This document shows positions 1-11,707 of a DNA stretch of 64,000 nucleotides, piece after piece (within the stretch, counting starts at the first letter, position 1; each line of letters opens with the position of its first letter). The position numbers and the translations under genes were made by a program. The notes under the pieces were generated by a model that was not told the origin of the DNA, did not search any database, and was given only the letters and a program-made list of their open reading frames with translations. Source of the DNA: Coturnix japonica (taxonomy: Eukaryota > Chordata > Aves > Galliformes > Phasianidae); assembly GCF_001577835.2 (NCBI RefSeq), contig NC_029518.1, positions 34,155,462 to 34,219,461 of the forward strand, in the 5' to 3' direction.

Positions 1-417
1 CAAGGTAGGATTGCCTTTAACTTTCACTTAGCTTTCATGTCTAGGTTTTGTCCTAACAGCCCAGGAAAACTGCATGTTACTTTGTTTAGCACAGTTTATC
101 AATTCCAGATACCTGAGTTTGGTAAAATTAAATCTGTTGTGCTTACACAATAAATAGATCCATTCGGAAATTATCGAGACAGGTCCCAGAATTGTACATC
201 TCACTTGTTTATACTTTAGTACCTGTTTAGAATAAAAAGCTGAGCTGTGTTTAACTTCTAGTCCATGTTTAACACACACAAACTGGGACAGAAGAATTCT
301 AAATGCTCTCAGCTAACCAGAGAGCAGCAGACTTTGAAGCTGCTGATGTGCAACCAATTTCTGTCAGAAATGCAACAAATTCTGTTCTATTTTTCTTTTT
401 TTTTTTTTTTTAAACAG

Positions 418-558
418 ATCAAAGTTTTGACATTCCAGACAGAACTTTTCACTCTACCAACACAACCTGGCGCCTCTCTTCATATGAGTCAATGACTGAT
501 GTAAAGGAGCTCATCCCAGAATTTTTCTACCTTCCAGACTTTTTAGTTAACAGAGAAG
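418..558 (+). CDS. LYST: LYST coding exon 1 of window (BEACH domain)
   Basis: The exon follows a long pyrimidine tract and acceptor AAACAG, and ends at donor GTATAC. It encodes visible residues 1-48, including [19 protein letters not shown] and [16 protein letters not shown], which are hallmark BEACH-domain segments. It enters with two bases of a split codon and leaves with one. Confidence 0.95.
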
Positions 559-3500
559 GTATACTAAGAAGATACCAAAATTACATACTTAAAACAGCCG
601 TGGGGTTGGGGCTGGTTTAAAATTGAGAACATTTATATCCCNAGAAAATCTGTCATGAATATATGGGATATGCTACAGAAGCTGCGTAAGACTTAAGGAA
701 TAGCTCATAAAATCTGTCCTAGATGCAAAGGATCTGATTCTCCATTTGTGTGTTTGAAGGGATTTGTTAATGGTACTGCTTTGCTGATTGGCAATTACAG
801 TGCTTAATTTTTTAGTTTTCATTAAACCTTATTAAGATTTTTATGAAGTCGATGTATCCCACGGTGTTGAAACATGTACTCCCATGCTTCTAGGTTTTGA
901 TTTTGGAGTACGTCAAAATGGTGACAGAGTTAACCATGTCAATCTTCCACCGTGGGCTCGTAACGATCCTCGTCTGTTCATCTTGATCCACCGTCAAGCT
1001 TTGGAGTCTGACCATGTTTCCCAGACAATTTGTCACTGGATAGACTTAGTGTTTGGCTATAAACAAAAAGGCAAGGCCTCTGTTCAGGCTATTAATGTCT
1101 TTCATCCCGCAGTAAGTATTTTTGTCAAGCTTCATGTTTGTTTGTTGTACTTAGGCTGAACCTTCCCCCATTAAGTTACTGACTTGCTTGGAATACGTCC
1201 AGTATGGACCTCATAAGCTCCTTTGCTTAGGAGGTGTTGAAGAATAAGAAAAGGCTGTAAGAATTTTGGCACAGAACTGATAAAGTCCCAACATTTGGTG
1301 TGTGAATTTGCCTAGAACTAAGCATAGAGGGTGATCAGTTATGGAGTTTACGCTTCCTGTAGTCAGAGGAGCTAATAGCAGACATGTTCAGTAGTAGCTT
1401 TTCAAGCAGCCATCCAAATGCCTTCCTTACCTTTCCTTCTTTGAGCTAAAGTGTTGATTTAGTTACTACCTTTGACTTAAATTACCTGCAACTTAATATT
1501 TTAAGTTTGTGTGAATACATTCCTTTTCCTTCAAAGTGAAGGCCTTGTCAGTGCGACTGGTGAGAAGAGTGTGGCGCACACTTAGAGACACGGTCAATTT
1601 TGAAGGAAGAAAAGTTGAAGAAAAGTTTCACTTTCCTGAAATAGGGAACTTCCTACTCCCCATTTTTGATGCTTATCATCAGCAACCCTTTTGTTTTCAG
1701 ACAGATTAGTAAAGGTCTATTAAGAAAACCCCTGACTGAAATTAATGGATGTGCTCATTCTTGCCTCTCCTCGCCTTTTTTCCTCTGTAGACTTACTTTG
1801 GGATGGATGTTTCTGCTGTTGAGGATCCTGTTCAGAGAAGAGCCCTTGAAACAATGATAAAAACGTACGGGCAAACACCCCGCCAGCTGTTCCATACAGC
1901 GCACGTTAGCAGGCCTGGATCCAGGCTCATCATGGAAGGAGAACTTCCTGCTGCCATGGGATTACTGGTGCAGTTTGCTTTCAGAGAGACCAGGGAGCAC
2001 ACCAAAGAAATAATATATCCAGTACGTCATTTTGATTGTGAAAAGTTTCAATTAACTTTCATATACTGTATTTACTGTACTTCTGAAATTTACAGTTGTA
2101 AAGTGGAGTTTTTTCAGTCCTTTAGGGAAAGATACTGACATTGAGTCCACTTCTATGTGTAAACCTAGAGTAGGCAAATGCATGCTGCACTTCTCTCTGT
2201 CTCCTACATTGCCTGTAGAACAGGTCAACTGTCATCATTTCAGACATCTGCCTTTTCTAGAGTCCGGGGAGAAACGGAATCCTTGCATTTAAAGAAACTG
2301 GAATATTTTACTGTGCTATTTGAACTGTCGGCATGCCATCTCAACTCTTCAAGCTATTAGTTTAGCTGATGATACTACAGTGCTTCATACCTGTCTTTCT
2401 GTTACTTCTGCAATACTTCAGTAGTCCTTACTGTGTGGTCAGTTATGGGAACAGGATATGAATGATTCTTCTTCCTCCCTAATGAAGTGATAATTTTCTG
2501 AAAAGTTTCTACCACCTCTTAATCTACACCTCGTTTGTGTTTTAGAGTCCATTGCCCTGGATAAAAGGCTTGAAGTGGGGAGAATATGTTGGTTCTCCAA
2601 GTGCCCCAGATCCTGTTGTCTGTTTTAGCCAACCACATGGGGAAAGATTTGGTTCTCTGCAGGCTCTGCCAACTAAAGCTATATGTGGTTTGTCCCGCAA
2701 GTTTTGCCTTTTGATGATATATAGCAAGGAGCAAGGTATGAATTTGTGGTTATTCTCTACATGCATAACCCATGCAAAACAGCTGTAAAACTTTTAGATC
2801 TAGTGCTACCACTCTTTTGCAGTAAACTTTCCACATTTAATCTCTTTTGCCAAAGACTGATCTATAAATCCAAGGACAGCTTCCATGACTGATACCTTTT
2901 TTAATGATTAGATTTGGCCTGTGATTTTCAAAAGTATCTATATGTGTCTAGTAATGAAAAACTTAATTAGTGCCTTATACTTCAATCACTTTAACTACAG
3001 GACTTGCTGACTGGTCCAAAAGGAACTGGAAAAAAGAGAGAAGGATATGTGGCATTGGGAGGGATAATAAAGAGTTTTTTTTAAAGCTATGGGAAAAGCT
3101 ATGGGAAAAAATATTGGAAGGATTCTTATCAATAATGTGCAAACAGGCTCTCATACTACCCCTTTTCCCCCTCTGTATAATATGTGTTAGTGGAAGTTTT
3201 ATAAATAAACGACCCATCGGAGGCTTTGTGTTTAGTCATTTAAAACATACGTATATAGTTTTCTCCTTTAGGTGATCTGAGCAATCATTTCTCTGGCTGG
3301 GAAGCACTGTCACCTCTTCCCTTTCAGTCCATTCCCACTAAATGTAATGCTTCTTTAAAAAGCTTAGTCCAGGTTTCAGGCTGTTCTTGGGGAATACTGA
3401 ATGTTTACGTAGTCTCTGAAAGCTGTTTAAAAAAGCACCTTGTTTTGAGATGTTGCTTTCTATTTTCTAGTTGGCAACAAAACAGGGATCTTAAGTTTTT

Positions 3501-6500
3501 ATTGACTATCAAAGTGATCTGCCTTTTGATTTCATATCTGATACAGAATCTTATGTACCTTCATTCAGGTGTGAGAAGCATGCACAGCACTGATATTCAG
3601 TGGTCAGCCATCCTCAGCTGGGGATACGCCGATAACATTTTAAGACTGAAAAGCAAGCAGAGCGAACCTCCAGTAAATTTCATACAGAGCTCACAGTTCC
3701 ATCAGGTAAAAATCTGTCCTTTGGTCTTTAATATGGCTTGCTCTTTGTCTGTGAACTCTGAGCTGCACAGAATTTCCCTCTTTATTTTGTTACTGAAGTA
3801 ATGTTATATGTGACCTACAATAGGATCTGTCTTTAACTCATTTTAGTATTTCACCTGGCTTTTCTTAGGAGAAGTGATTAAAAATACCATGGGATATGGT
3901 CACATTGATGATGACAATAGCACTTAGTAGCTGTTCTCATTATTTTTTTCCCCCCTTTGTCTTTCCAAGGTAACAAGTTGTGCTTGGGTCCCAGACAGCT
4001 GCCAGCTTTTCACAGGTAGCAAATCTGGTGTCATCACAGCATACATGAACAGGTTCACCAGCAGTACAGTAAGTTTTGTTGCACAGAACTGATATTTAAG
4101 GATCATCTTTGACATTGTTAAATAGATTTATCTCAGCATATTTGTGTTTTTCTTATGTTTTTTTGTTCTTGCATTGCTGTTAGTTGGCCCTCATCATCTG
4201 GATGATAATTGATTTGCACAGATCTCTGTATTCAGGCTGTCTGGCATGGTAAAGCTTGCTAAATTAGAGAGTAATTTTTAGCTGTATAAAAGACAAAGCT
4301 TTGGAAAGCCTTAAATGAGACTGGAATGTTTTTTCCCCAAAGCAGAGAACGTTTCCAATGCAGTAGAGAGTGGCAATGAATTCTCAACCACTATATTTAC
4401 TAACTGCTAAGACTCTTCACTTTGTCATATTCCCAAAGGGGGAAAGCAGTGTGGAGGGAAGTGAGAAACATGATTAACGGTACTGAATGTGTTAGTGGCA
4501 GGTGCTGAGGAGATGCTAGCAGAAATCTTGATGCCATGTAACAATAAGCATGGTATGAAAACGCAAATAAACCCAAAACTTGTCTGATTCAGGCAGAGTT
4601 TTGGAGCTTGTCTAATTTTTTTTCAGCAGTAACTTCTACTGCTTTTCTTAGTTTCAGCAAAGAGTTTATAACTTTATTGACAAGTCATTTTAGATATGGC
4701 TGTGCGATTACCTGTAAAAAACTTTTGTCCAGTTTAGCTTGATACAAGTATTGGCAAACGCTAGTAATATTGTGCCACTGCTCTTGAATCATTACATTAG
4801 GTGGGAGCTTTGGTAAGATCTGCTCTGCCTCCCCAGTTTCCTGCCACTTTAAACAGTGGCAAACAGCAGATGCTCAGACTGGGAAGAACACAGATGTGCT
4901 GTGATTACTGCCTTGGCTTTCTTTCAGTTTTGGTGATCTGCATCTCACTCTTCCTGAGATCAGCAGCTTTGACTTTAAAAGCTGAAGGAGGTCTTACAAG
5001 CTTAAATCAGTTGGGTCTTAAGTCAGGCACTGTTCCTGCTCACCAGAATTAGTGAGTTCACAAATAACTGAGGCTTGAGTTCCAGTTTAATATAGTGGGC
5101 TTATGATTCTTGAGTTCTCTGCATTTTTTAGAAGCAAGTGTTTTTGTTTTTGCTGCACAGATGTTGCCTCTGAGACCATCTCTGAATTCACCAGCGCTGA
5201 CAGTTTTACACGCCCCAGGCAGACTGACCTTGCTGCCAATTTTATAGCTTCTGTTGTTGAGTCAGTTACCCAAGTCAGGGCCGCAGGGAATGCAAATCTG
5301 CTTCCTAGCATCTGCTCTGGATGCATCTTGTCAGCTGCTCAGTGGTGAACACTATATAAAACACACTAGTTGAAACGTGACTATTTTGGTCTGATTGATG
5401 CATAGGCATAAATGGGAATTGTGTCATTAATTGTCTTTCGTGTTGTCAGTATGAAACTCTGAATTGTCAGAATTCTTTAATAGCTCCATGTTGCATTTTG
5501 GGTGTTTTCTTTTTCCTGGCCTTCAAAAGGCAGTCAAAAAATGAAGCACTGCTTTGGTCTACCTTGACAATAAGGCAGACAAATGTTGAAAATGTATTAA
5601 CTCTTCAAGTGTTACAGATGGTTAAGTGTTGTTAATCTAAGAAAAGTCTTATTCTTTGCCTTGTCTCTTTTTTGAACAAGATATTAGAATTTTAATGATT
5701 TTTGTGTTGCTGTTTTTCAGCCTTCAGAGATAGAAATGGAATCACAAGTCCATCTCTATGGTCACACAGCAGAGATAACAAGCTTGTTTGTGTGCAAGCC
5801 GTATAGTATAATGATAAGTGTCAGCAAAGATGGCACCTGCATTATATGGGATTTGAACAGGTATATGTACATCTAGCTTTTTCCACCATTTCTTTCAGCA
5901 CTTGTTTTCAACTTCCTGGTGCTTTCCTGTTTTAAAGTTAACTGAATTTACTCTGGTGGCGCAGTGGTAGGAATGCCGCCTTGCAACACCAGGGCCTGGG
6001 GTTCGAATCCCCCCTGTGGTGCAAGTGGTAGAAGTGCCGCTCTGCTACACAGAGGCTCGAATCCCGGGAGTTGGACTCGATGATCTCTAAGGTCCCTTCC
6101 AACCCGCATGAGACTATTACTAATATGAAGTGAAACTCTTAGTATGTAGGAATTCTGGAGTTAATGTGAAAAATGCCATCACTAAGGAAACTGATGGTTG
6201 GGATTAATATAAGTCTTAAAAAAAAAAGGTTCTTTAAAAAACTTTTTGTATGTTTTATTCTGACATTAGGCTTGTTTGTTCTCTGACTGTCTTTTAGGCT
6301 GTGCTATGTCCAGAGTCTGGCTGGACACAAAAGTCCCGTGACTGCAGTTTCAGCCAGCGAAACAACTGGTGATATTGCAACAGTGTGTGATTCAGGTATG
6401 TCTGTCAGACAAAGCTGCAAGTCAGAAGACCAGATAAATCACAAGATTTGTTATTGTTTGGGTTATCGTGTGTGGTAATCAACTGAGGATGTATTTGGTC

Positions 6501-8428
6501 AAAGAGCACTTCTAAAAAATACCCTAATATTTGAATTTGTTGAGAAACTATTAGGTAGGTGTTGGAGCAAAGAGGATTAACAACTATAGTAAAGGATGTA
6601 GATGTTTGCATTGGCCCCTACAGAGGGAAATAATTCTGTCCCTGCCTCACTCCCCACCTTCCACCCAATGTTATTTTAAAGCAGGCTTTCTAGTATAGTC
6701 ACTGTTTCTGGACTAAGGCATTAAGATCTATTTGAGTAGAGGACTTGGAGTGTAATTCAAGGTCCTCAGTGACTCAAACTACCCATGTGCAACAGCACAG
6801 AGATATATATATATAGATAGATAGATAGATAGATAGAGAGATACATATAGATAGATAGATATATATCACATATATCTCAAAGCTAAGTCAGATCTCACTC
6901 ATTTTTCTGTGTGTATTTTGTCTGTTAATATGATGTGGAGGTTGGGTAATAGGCTCTACCTAAATGACAGTTTTCTTCCACTGATCCAATGATTTCAAAC
7001 TGATGTGAAGACTTTGATGTTCTTCCATTTGTGTGACTGAAGTCAGCTGTACAAATAAGCCAGCTTGTACTAGAAAACATTGTATTTTTGTGTTGGTAGG
7101 GGACAACATGAGTTTCAATCACTTTAAAGACAAAGCATTTAAAGACAAAGCTGTATTAGTTGGTTAGTAGAACTTTAAATAATGCAAATAATTCCAGATA
7201 ACTAGGTAAGCTACCTGTGATTAGTATTTAGGTATCTTACTTACATGCAATCCGGGGTATGAGAATGAGCTATTTAAAGAAAAGTTTGGATTCTTTTCGT
7301 CTTTCTCTCTTAGTATGTGAAAATTGGTCGTTAAATGATAGTCTTGTAATTACAACGTTCCATGGATGCAAAGTGGTGTCTTCTGAATCCTTTTGCTGTG
7401 GCTTGGTGGTTTGTATGAGAAAAAAGCAGAGAATTGCTTCTAAACTGCTTGTTTACTGCAGCACGCGTCACTTCAGGTCATTCAGAACCTTTCATCTTTC
7501 AAGAAATGTTGAACCATTGAAGGTTCTGTGATGTAGACCTAACCGTGATCTGGATTTGTTGTTTAATACTGCCATGCTCTGTTTTGTTCCAGTTGGAGGG
7601 GGGAGCGATTTGAGGCTTTGGACCGTTAATGGTGATCTCGTGGGACATGTGCACTGCAGGGAGAGTATTTGCTCTGTTGCTTTCTCTAACCAGCCTGAAG
7701 GAGTATCTGTCAACGTGATTGCAGGAGGGCTCGAAAATGGAGTTGTAAGGTAAGCATTTCAAACCTTCTGTGACTAGAACGTGTTATATAAGCTCACAGA
7801 TGGACCTATATAATTGATAGGGAATTTAAAGAAGATGGACAAACTGCTGTCCACTTTCAGATCTTAGTAGCTGCTAAAATAGGTTGTTTATCACTGCAAT
7901 ATTTGTAAAGACTATAATATTAAGAAAAACTAATCTTTCTTTCAGACTGTGGAGTACATGGGACTTGAAGCCAGTACGAGAAATAACATTTTCTAAGTCA
8001 GCGAAACCTATTGTAAGGTAAAGACTTCAAGTATGTAATAAACGGATTTTTCTTTGAAAATAAAACCAAGAATAGCTGTGAGTATTGAAAATGGACTTGA
8101 AATGAAGACAAGAGGTGAACACGCATGTTTAAAAAGAGCCATGCAATCCTACTTCATTTTCATATTCATGAAAGCAAAGTGGGCACAAGTGTACCGTATT
8201 TGTAATGACAGTAATAACTGGGTTCTGCTGCTAGCAGAAGGAAATTGGCAGGGTTCCCTTGAGAACTGAACAATAGCTCCCCTTCTTTTTAAGTTGAATA
8301 TATTTTCCACAGAATCTGTGTAAAAACTGGGAGATATTAACTTCAGCTGACTCAAATAGAAGAGGTATTTTTCTCCCTCAAATAATTGAAAGGACTGCAT
8401 TTTCCCTAACCATATATATATATATATA

Positions 8429-8462
<34 letters not shown>

Positions 8463-9466
8463 TGGAAGGAAATAGGAGAGAGTAAAGGAGCCTTGGAAGC
8501 ATGGAAGCTGCCTTTTTAGAGTGCTTATGTAATTTTGCCTATTAGAGTCCTGTTGATTAATGAAGAACAGAGTTACCGTGCCAAAGTGCTTTCAGAGCAC
8601 AGCTGAAGGATAGAGCGATATCCTCAGGAGTGCTGTACCCTGCACAGGAGTCTCGTGGAGCTCTGCCAAATGTGATGTTGGCATGGTGCAAATGACTCTG
8701 AAGAATGCTGTTGTGACCGTTACTGAAATATCATGTACAGTTCAAACATCTATTGCCTAAAAACGAAAAGCAGCATCTGATGGGCACTGGCACAGCAGTA
8801 ACTGCAAGGGAGCGTATTTCACAAGATCTTGTTGATTTAAAAAGGAAAAAAAAAAATATAGGGAAAAGGTTTTCTGCTTAAATGTGACAGAAAATGGATG
8901 CGGGCCTTCATGTTTTCTAACCATGGCATGACGGAAGGGTTTTCAGTAGTTACAGCTCAGGAAATGCTTGGTGCTGTGCTGTGAAATCTGACGGATTTGT
9001 TTGTCAGCAGGTAAGTTCAGAGAGCCTTGTTCAGTGCTGAAAAGCCTCCTGTCAGAGGTAGCAGGGCAGGGCAGCCCACTCTTTCTTTGTTGCTGCGAAT
9101 AAATGCTAAACTGCACGGCATGCTGAAGAGCTGGGCAGAACTGCAGTTGGGCCTGTTTGGTTACAAAGCTGAGTAGCCAGGTTTGCACACACTGCTACGT
9201 TAATGCACTCACTTCATTTCTCCTACCTGAGAGCTGTTTTTTGTCAGCTACGCTCATGTGGCTTTTTAATGTCTTCTAGCACTTTAAATAGCCAGATCTG
9301 ATACCAAAATATCTTCTTGTTTTTCAGCCTTACCTTTTCCTGTGACGGTCATCACTTGTTCACAGCAAACAGTGATGGGAATGTAATAGCTTGGTGTCGC
9401 AAGGACCAGCAGCGCTTGAAGTTACCCATGTTCTATTCGTTCCTTAGCAGCTATGCAGCTGGGTGA
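418..9466 (+). CDS. LYST: LYST, lysosomal trafficking regulator, C-terminal 540 residues (partial, 11 coding exons)
   Basis: LYST is a giant cytosolic BEACH-family protein that controls the size and trafficking of lysosomes and lysosome-related organelles; loss causes Chediak-Higashi syndrome in mammals. Eleven exons join in one frame with GT-AG borders: 418-558, 894-1111, 1791-2021, 2546-2735, 3569-3705, 3970-4068, 5721-5860, 6298-6395, 7593-7749, 7946-8017 and 9328-9466. The joined protein is 540 residues, about one seventh of the roughly 3,800-residue human protein. Residues 1-197 are the second half of the BEACH domain, with the typical NLPPWA and NVFHPATYFG stretches; WD40 repeats fill about residues 265-540, with [30 protein letters not shown] and [10 protein letters not shown]. 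It ends in FLSSYAAG as in human. The start and most of the gene lie left of the window. Identity is by remembered sequence, and the match is close along the whole fragment. Confidence 0.97.
894..1111 (+). CDS. LYST: LYST coding exon 2 of window (BEACH domain core)
   Basis: Acceptor TTCTAG and donor GTAAGT flank it. It encodes visible residues 48-120, including the highly conserved [18 protein letters not shown] block and [19 protein letters not shown], ending in NVFHPA in phase 0. Confidence 0.97.
1791..2021 (+). CDS. LYST: LYST coding exon 3 of window (end of BEACH domain)
   Basis: Acceptor CTGTAG, donor GTACGT. It encodes 77 whole codons, visible residues 121-197, starting [19 protein letters not shown] and carrying [13 protein letters not shown], the conserved C-terminal helix region of BEACH domains. 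Confidence 0.97.
2546..2735 (+). CDS. LYST: LYST coding exon 4 of window (BEACH to WD40 linker)
   Basis: Acceptor TTTTAG, donor GTATGA. Visible residues 198-261, with [19 protein letters not shown] and [17 protein letters not shown], the linker and entry strand of the propeller. Confidence 0.96.
3569..3705 (+). CDS. LYST: LYST coding exon 5 of window (first WD40 blade)
   Basis: Acceptor ATTCAG, donor GTAAAA. Visible residues 261-306, with [19 protein letters not shown] and [19 protein letters not shown]. Confidence 0.96.
3970..4068 (+). CDS. LYST: LYST coding exon 6 of window (WD40)
   Basis: A 33-codon, phase 0 exon with acceptor TCCAAG and donor GTAAGT. It encodes [20 protein letters not shown] and [12 protein letters not shown] (visible residues 307-339), a WD40 blade. 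Confidence 0.96.
5721..5860 (+). CDS. LYST: LYST coding exon 7 of window (WD40)
   Basis: Acceptor TTTCAG, donor GTATAT. Visible residues 340-386, containing a textbook WD40 repeat: [10 protein letters not shown] followed by GTCIIWDLN. Confidence 0.97.
5954..6115 (+). mobile_element. Dimeric tRNA-like SINE with a CR1-type 3' tail
   Basis: Two tRNA-like units sit head to tail. Unit 1 (about 5954-6016) has an A box TGGCGCAGTGG and a perfect B box GGTTCGAATCC. Unit 2 (about 6017-6066) has a weaker A box (GGTGCAAGTGGTAG) and a B-like box GGCTCGAATCC. The tail GATGATCTCTAAGG then TCCCTTCCAACC matches the 3' end typical of CR1 LINEs in birds, so CR1 machinery probably mobilised it. It lies inside a LYST intron. 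I see no clear target-site duplication. It is not a working tRNA gene: there is no matched acceptor stem and no room for a normal cloverleaf. Confidence 0.75.
6298..6395 (+). CDS. LYST: LYST coding exon 8 of window (WD40)
   Basis: Acceptor TTTTAG, donor GTATGT. Visible residues 386-419, with [19 protein letters not shown] and IATVCDS. Confidence 0.96.
6801..6875. repeat. AT / GATA microsatellite
   Basis: A run of AT dinucleotides followed by about nine GATA units with interruptions, ending in ATATATCACATATAT, in a LYST intron. Confidence 0.9.
7593..7749 (+). CDS. LYST: LYST coding exon 9 of window (WD40)
   Basis: Acceptor TTCCAG, donor GTAAGC. Visible residues 419-471, with [19 protein letters not shown] and [20 protein letters not shown]. 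Confidence 0.97.
7946..8017 (+). CDS. LYST: LYST coding exon 10 of window (WD40)
   Basis: A short 72-base exon with acceptor TTTCAG and donor GTAAAG. Visible residues 471-495: [16 protein letters not shown] and SKSAKPIV. Confidence 0.96.
8018..9327. other. Last LYST intron, no gene seen
   Basis: Apart from the AT microsatellite I see nothing recognisable. Short ORFs here are on both strands and carry no known motif. Confidence 0.6.
8411..8462. repeat. AT dinucleotide microsatellite
   Basis: About 24 AT units broken once by ACC near 8428-8430, in the intron before the last LYST exon. Confidence 0.95.
9328..9466 (+). CDS. LYST: LYST last coding exon
   Basis: Acceptor TTTCAG. It encodes visible residues 495-540, with [38 protein letters not shown] and the end FLSSYAAG, then TGA at 9464-9466. 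Confidence 0.97.
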
Positions 9467-9513
9467 TGACTACTTTTGCTGCTCATTCAAGTCTCCGTGC
9501 ACTTTAAATCCAC

Positions 9514-9519
9514 AATAAA
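9514..9519 (+). terminator. Proximal LYST poly(A) signal AATAAA
   Basis: A canonical hexamer 48 bases after the LYST stop codon. It would give a very short 3'UTR if used. Confidence 0.45.
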
Positions 9520-11365
9520 TTATAGAATCTCTTGATTAACTGGATTTTGGGATAGTTTGAATGTCTCTAGAATGGCTGCGTAGATGAAAACCAGAAGGCA
9601 GCCTAAGGCAGTTATAAATTGTACCTGCATGCACAAAGCTGAAGTGTATGGAGTCACCAGGAAGCTCTGGTTTTGTGCTCCAGTACCAGCACAGTGGCGT
9701 ATAAATGCTCTGTCCTACAAGTCAAAATGCTGCAATACAAAATGTAATAGTATTTTTTTTAGATCACTTCTTGGAAGCAACTCTTTCACTAACGGGACGA
9801 GTGGTGTTATTCCCTCCTGTGTAGTAACATATCGGCAGTGTGAAGCTCTGTAAATATGTATAAAAACATCAGCGTATGTATATCTGATGAGGCAGGGGTG
9901 GTGGTGTTTGCTCTGGGGTAAGTGACCCGAAACTTAAATCCAAGATGATTCAAAATTGCTTTTTTTGGGAAGCAAAGAACTCAGTAGGTGCTTTTTGCAC
10001 CATTTAATGCTATTGTAATACTGGAAAAAAAATCAGATCCATCTTTATTTGCAACTCCTGCTGTCTTCTCTGTTGAGATGGTGTGAAAGTCTTTGGACAC
10101 AAAGAGGATGGGCAGACACCTCACGGCTTCACCAAGCAATAGTTAAATGGTGTTTCGGTTTTGTGTTCCATGTAGCGTTAACTCTGTCTGTAACACCCGG
10201 CTATTGCGGTCCTGTGGCAGACTGCACATACGTCATACAGCCTGTCATCCTGAGCTCTAAATATGGTACTGGAGAAGGCACTGATGTGCTCGTATTCTCT
10301 GTGTTGTTGAATTTCAGTGCACTGTAAGGTGTTTGAATCAATGTTTGTGAGGCACTGAGTAATTCAGAACAGTTTATATAGGTACTCTGTGCAAATAAGC
10401 TGTTTATTCCTAGGTGCTATTGTTGAGAAGGGGGGAGGGGGCAGCAGAAATAAGCTGCCGTTGTTAATAGCTTACATATGAATTCTTAGGCCAGATAGAA
10501 AAACTAACATTGAAGCTGATGGACTTCAAGACCTGACTGACACTGTGTGAGTGCCTGCCAGTCCTGCAGATGGTACAAGAGTGCAACACAACCGATGTAG
10601 TTTTCTTCTCCATACCTTCGCTGTTTCATCACTGACATATTCCACTACTGTCATACAGACAAACTGCTCTGTCTTAGGTCTAAGGCTCATCTGCCTCCCA
10701 AGTACTGTGTTATGAAATGGTAGTGAAGACGTGCATACAGGATAACTGTACCCTTCAGAATATTCCAAATGAATATAGAAACGTATAGAAATTCTTGCAA
10801 CTTCCTGATGTTGGGGGTTTTCAAACTGGAAAAACTGAAGTCTTCTCAGTCCACGTCACAGATTGGTTTATTAGTTCAGTTAAGCAAGCAGCTGTATGAA
10901 CTCAATTGTAGCCTGCATCTATTGTAGCAGTGTTGTATGGGGTGGCTGTAGTCATGTTTTTCACTGTCTAAATGTTGATGTAAGGTCCAAATACAGCCTG
11001 AAAGGCTTCTTGGCTCATGTTGAAGTGATGTGCTTTACTTAAGCGACAAAATACAAGTGTGATGGTTTGGGGAAGCTTCTGTCCTCCTTGAATTGGGATG
11101 TTGCTCACAAAGGCTTATTTTTATAAAGTTCCACTTGTTACAAACCAATATGCAAAATGTCTGGCCTTGTAAAAGAAAAAAAGTGCAATATTATATATTT
11201 TTATGTCTAAGTCAAAGATTTTTTTGAACTGAGGAGTATTTATTCAGCTTAACGTTCTGGAACTATTGAAATACCATTGCAATAGTAGATGTGCATGATG
11301 TACTGAAACTTGCTGTAAATTTCACATTCCACACTGTCTTTGTATACACTGTCACACTGTTGGGT

Positions 11366-11371
11366 AATAAA
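11366..11371 (+). terminator. Distal LYST poly(A) signal AATAAA
   Basis: A canonical hexamer followed within about 50 bases by T- and GT-containing sequence. It lies 337 bases left of the mariner remnant and is the best candidate for the gene's end. Confidence 0.55.
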
Positions 11372-11707
11372 CAGACCTTTGTATCAAATGGAGATGGTCA
11401 GAACCATGTTTTTGGCTTCATTTCGCCTCTCTTTTACAGATATCTGCTCACTTTGCTCCAGTTCCTTTTCTGCTTGTTCTGTGGGCTTTAATCTTGTAAG
11501 GTTCTTGAAGGAGGAAAGTTCTGTTTGAGGACATGGACTACATTGTGTTGCTGTGATTTTTGTGGTGAATCTCAGTCACCGCCTGTGGAGACACATGTAA
11601 TGAATGGGAAAGGGAAGGCCGTGCAGTAGCTACATTTTCACTTGTAGTGGGGAGAGGGAAATTATAACAAATAGAAGGAATGAAGGAAGTCCAGTAGAAA
11701 ACTGCAA

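Larger units (their letters stand above)
9467..11390 (+). other. LYST: LYST 3' untranslated region (inferred extent)
   Basis: No coding exon is seen after the stop. There is an early AATAAA at 9514-9519 and a second at 11366-11371. The sequence between is AT-rich with T runs and short ORFs only, as expected for a long 3'UTR of about 1.9 kb. The extent is inferred from the two signals; which is used most cannot be told from sequence. Confidence 0.6.

Noticed and set aside
28-279. Minus-strand 83-codon open frame at the left edge
   Set aside because: It lies in a LYST intron, has no motif and no splice-consistent partner.
642-642. Undetermined base (N)
   Set aside because: A single ambiguous base in a LYST intron; an assembly detail, not a biological feature.
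5954-6070. Functional tRNA gene
   Set aside because: A and B boxes are present, but there is no proper acceptor stem or terminator, and two units are fused to a CR1 tail, so it is a SINE.
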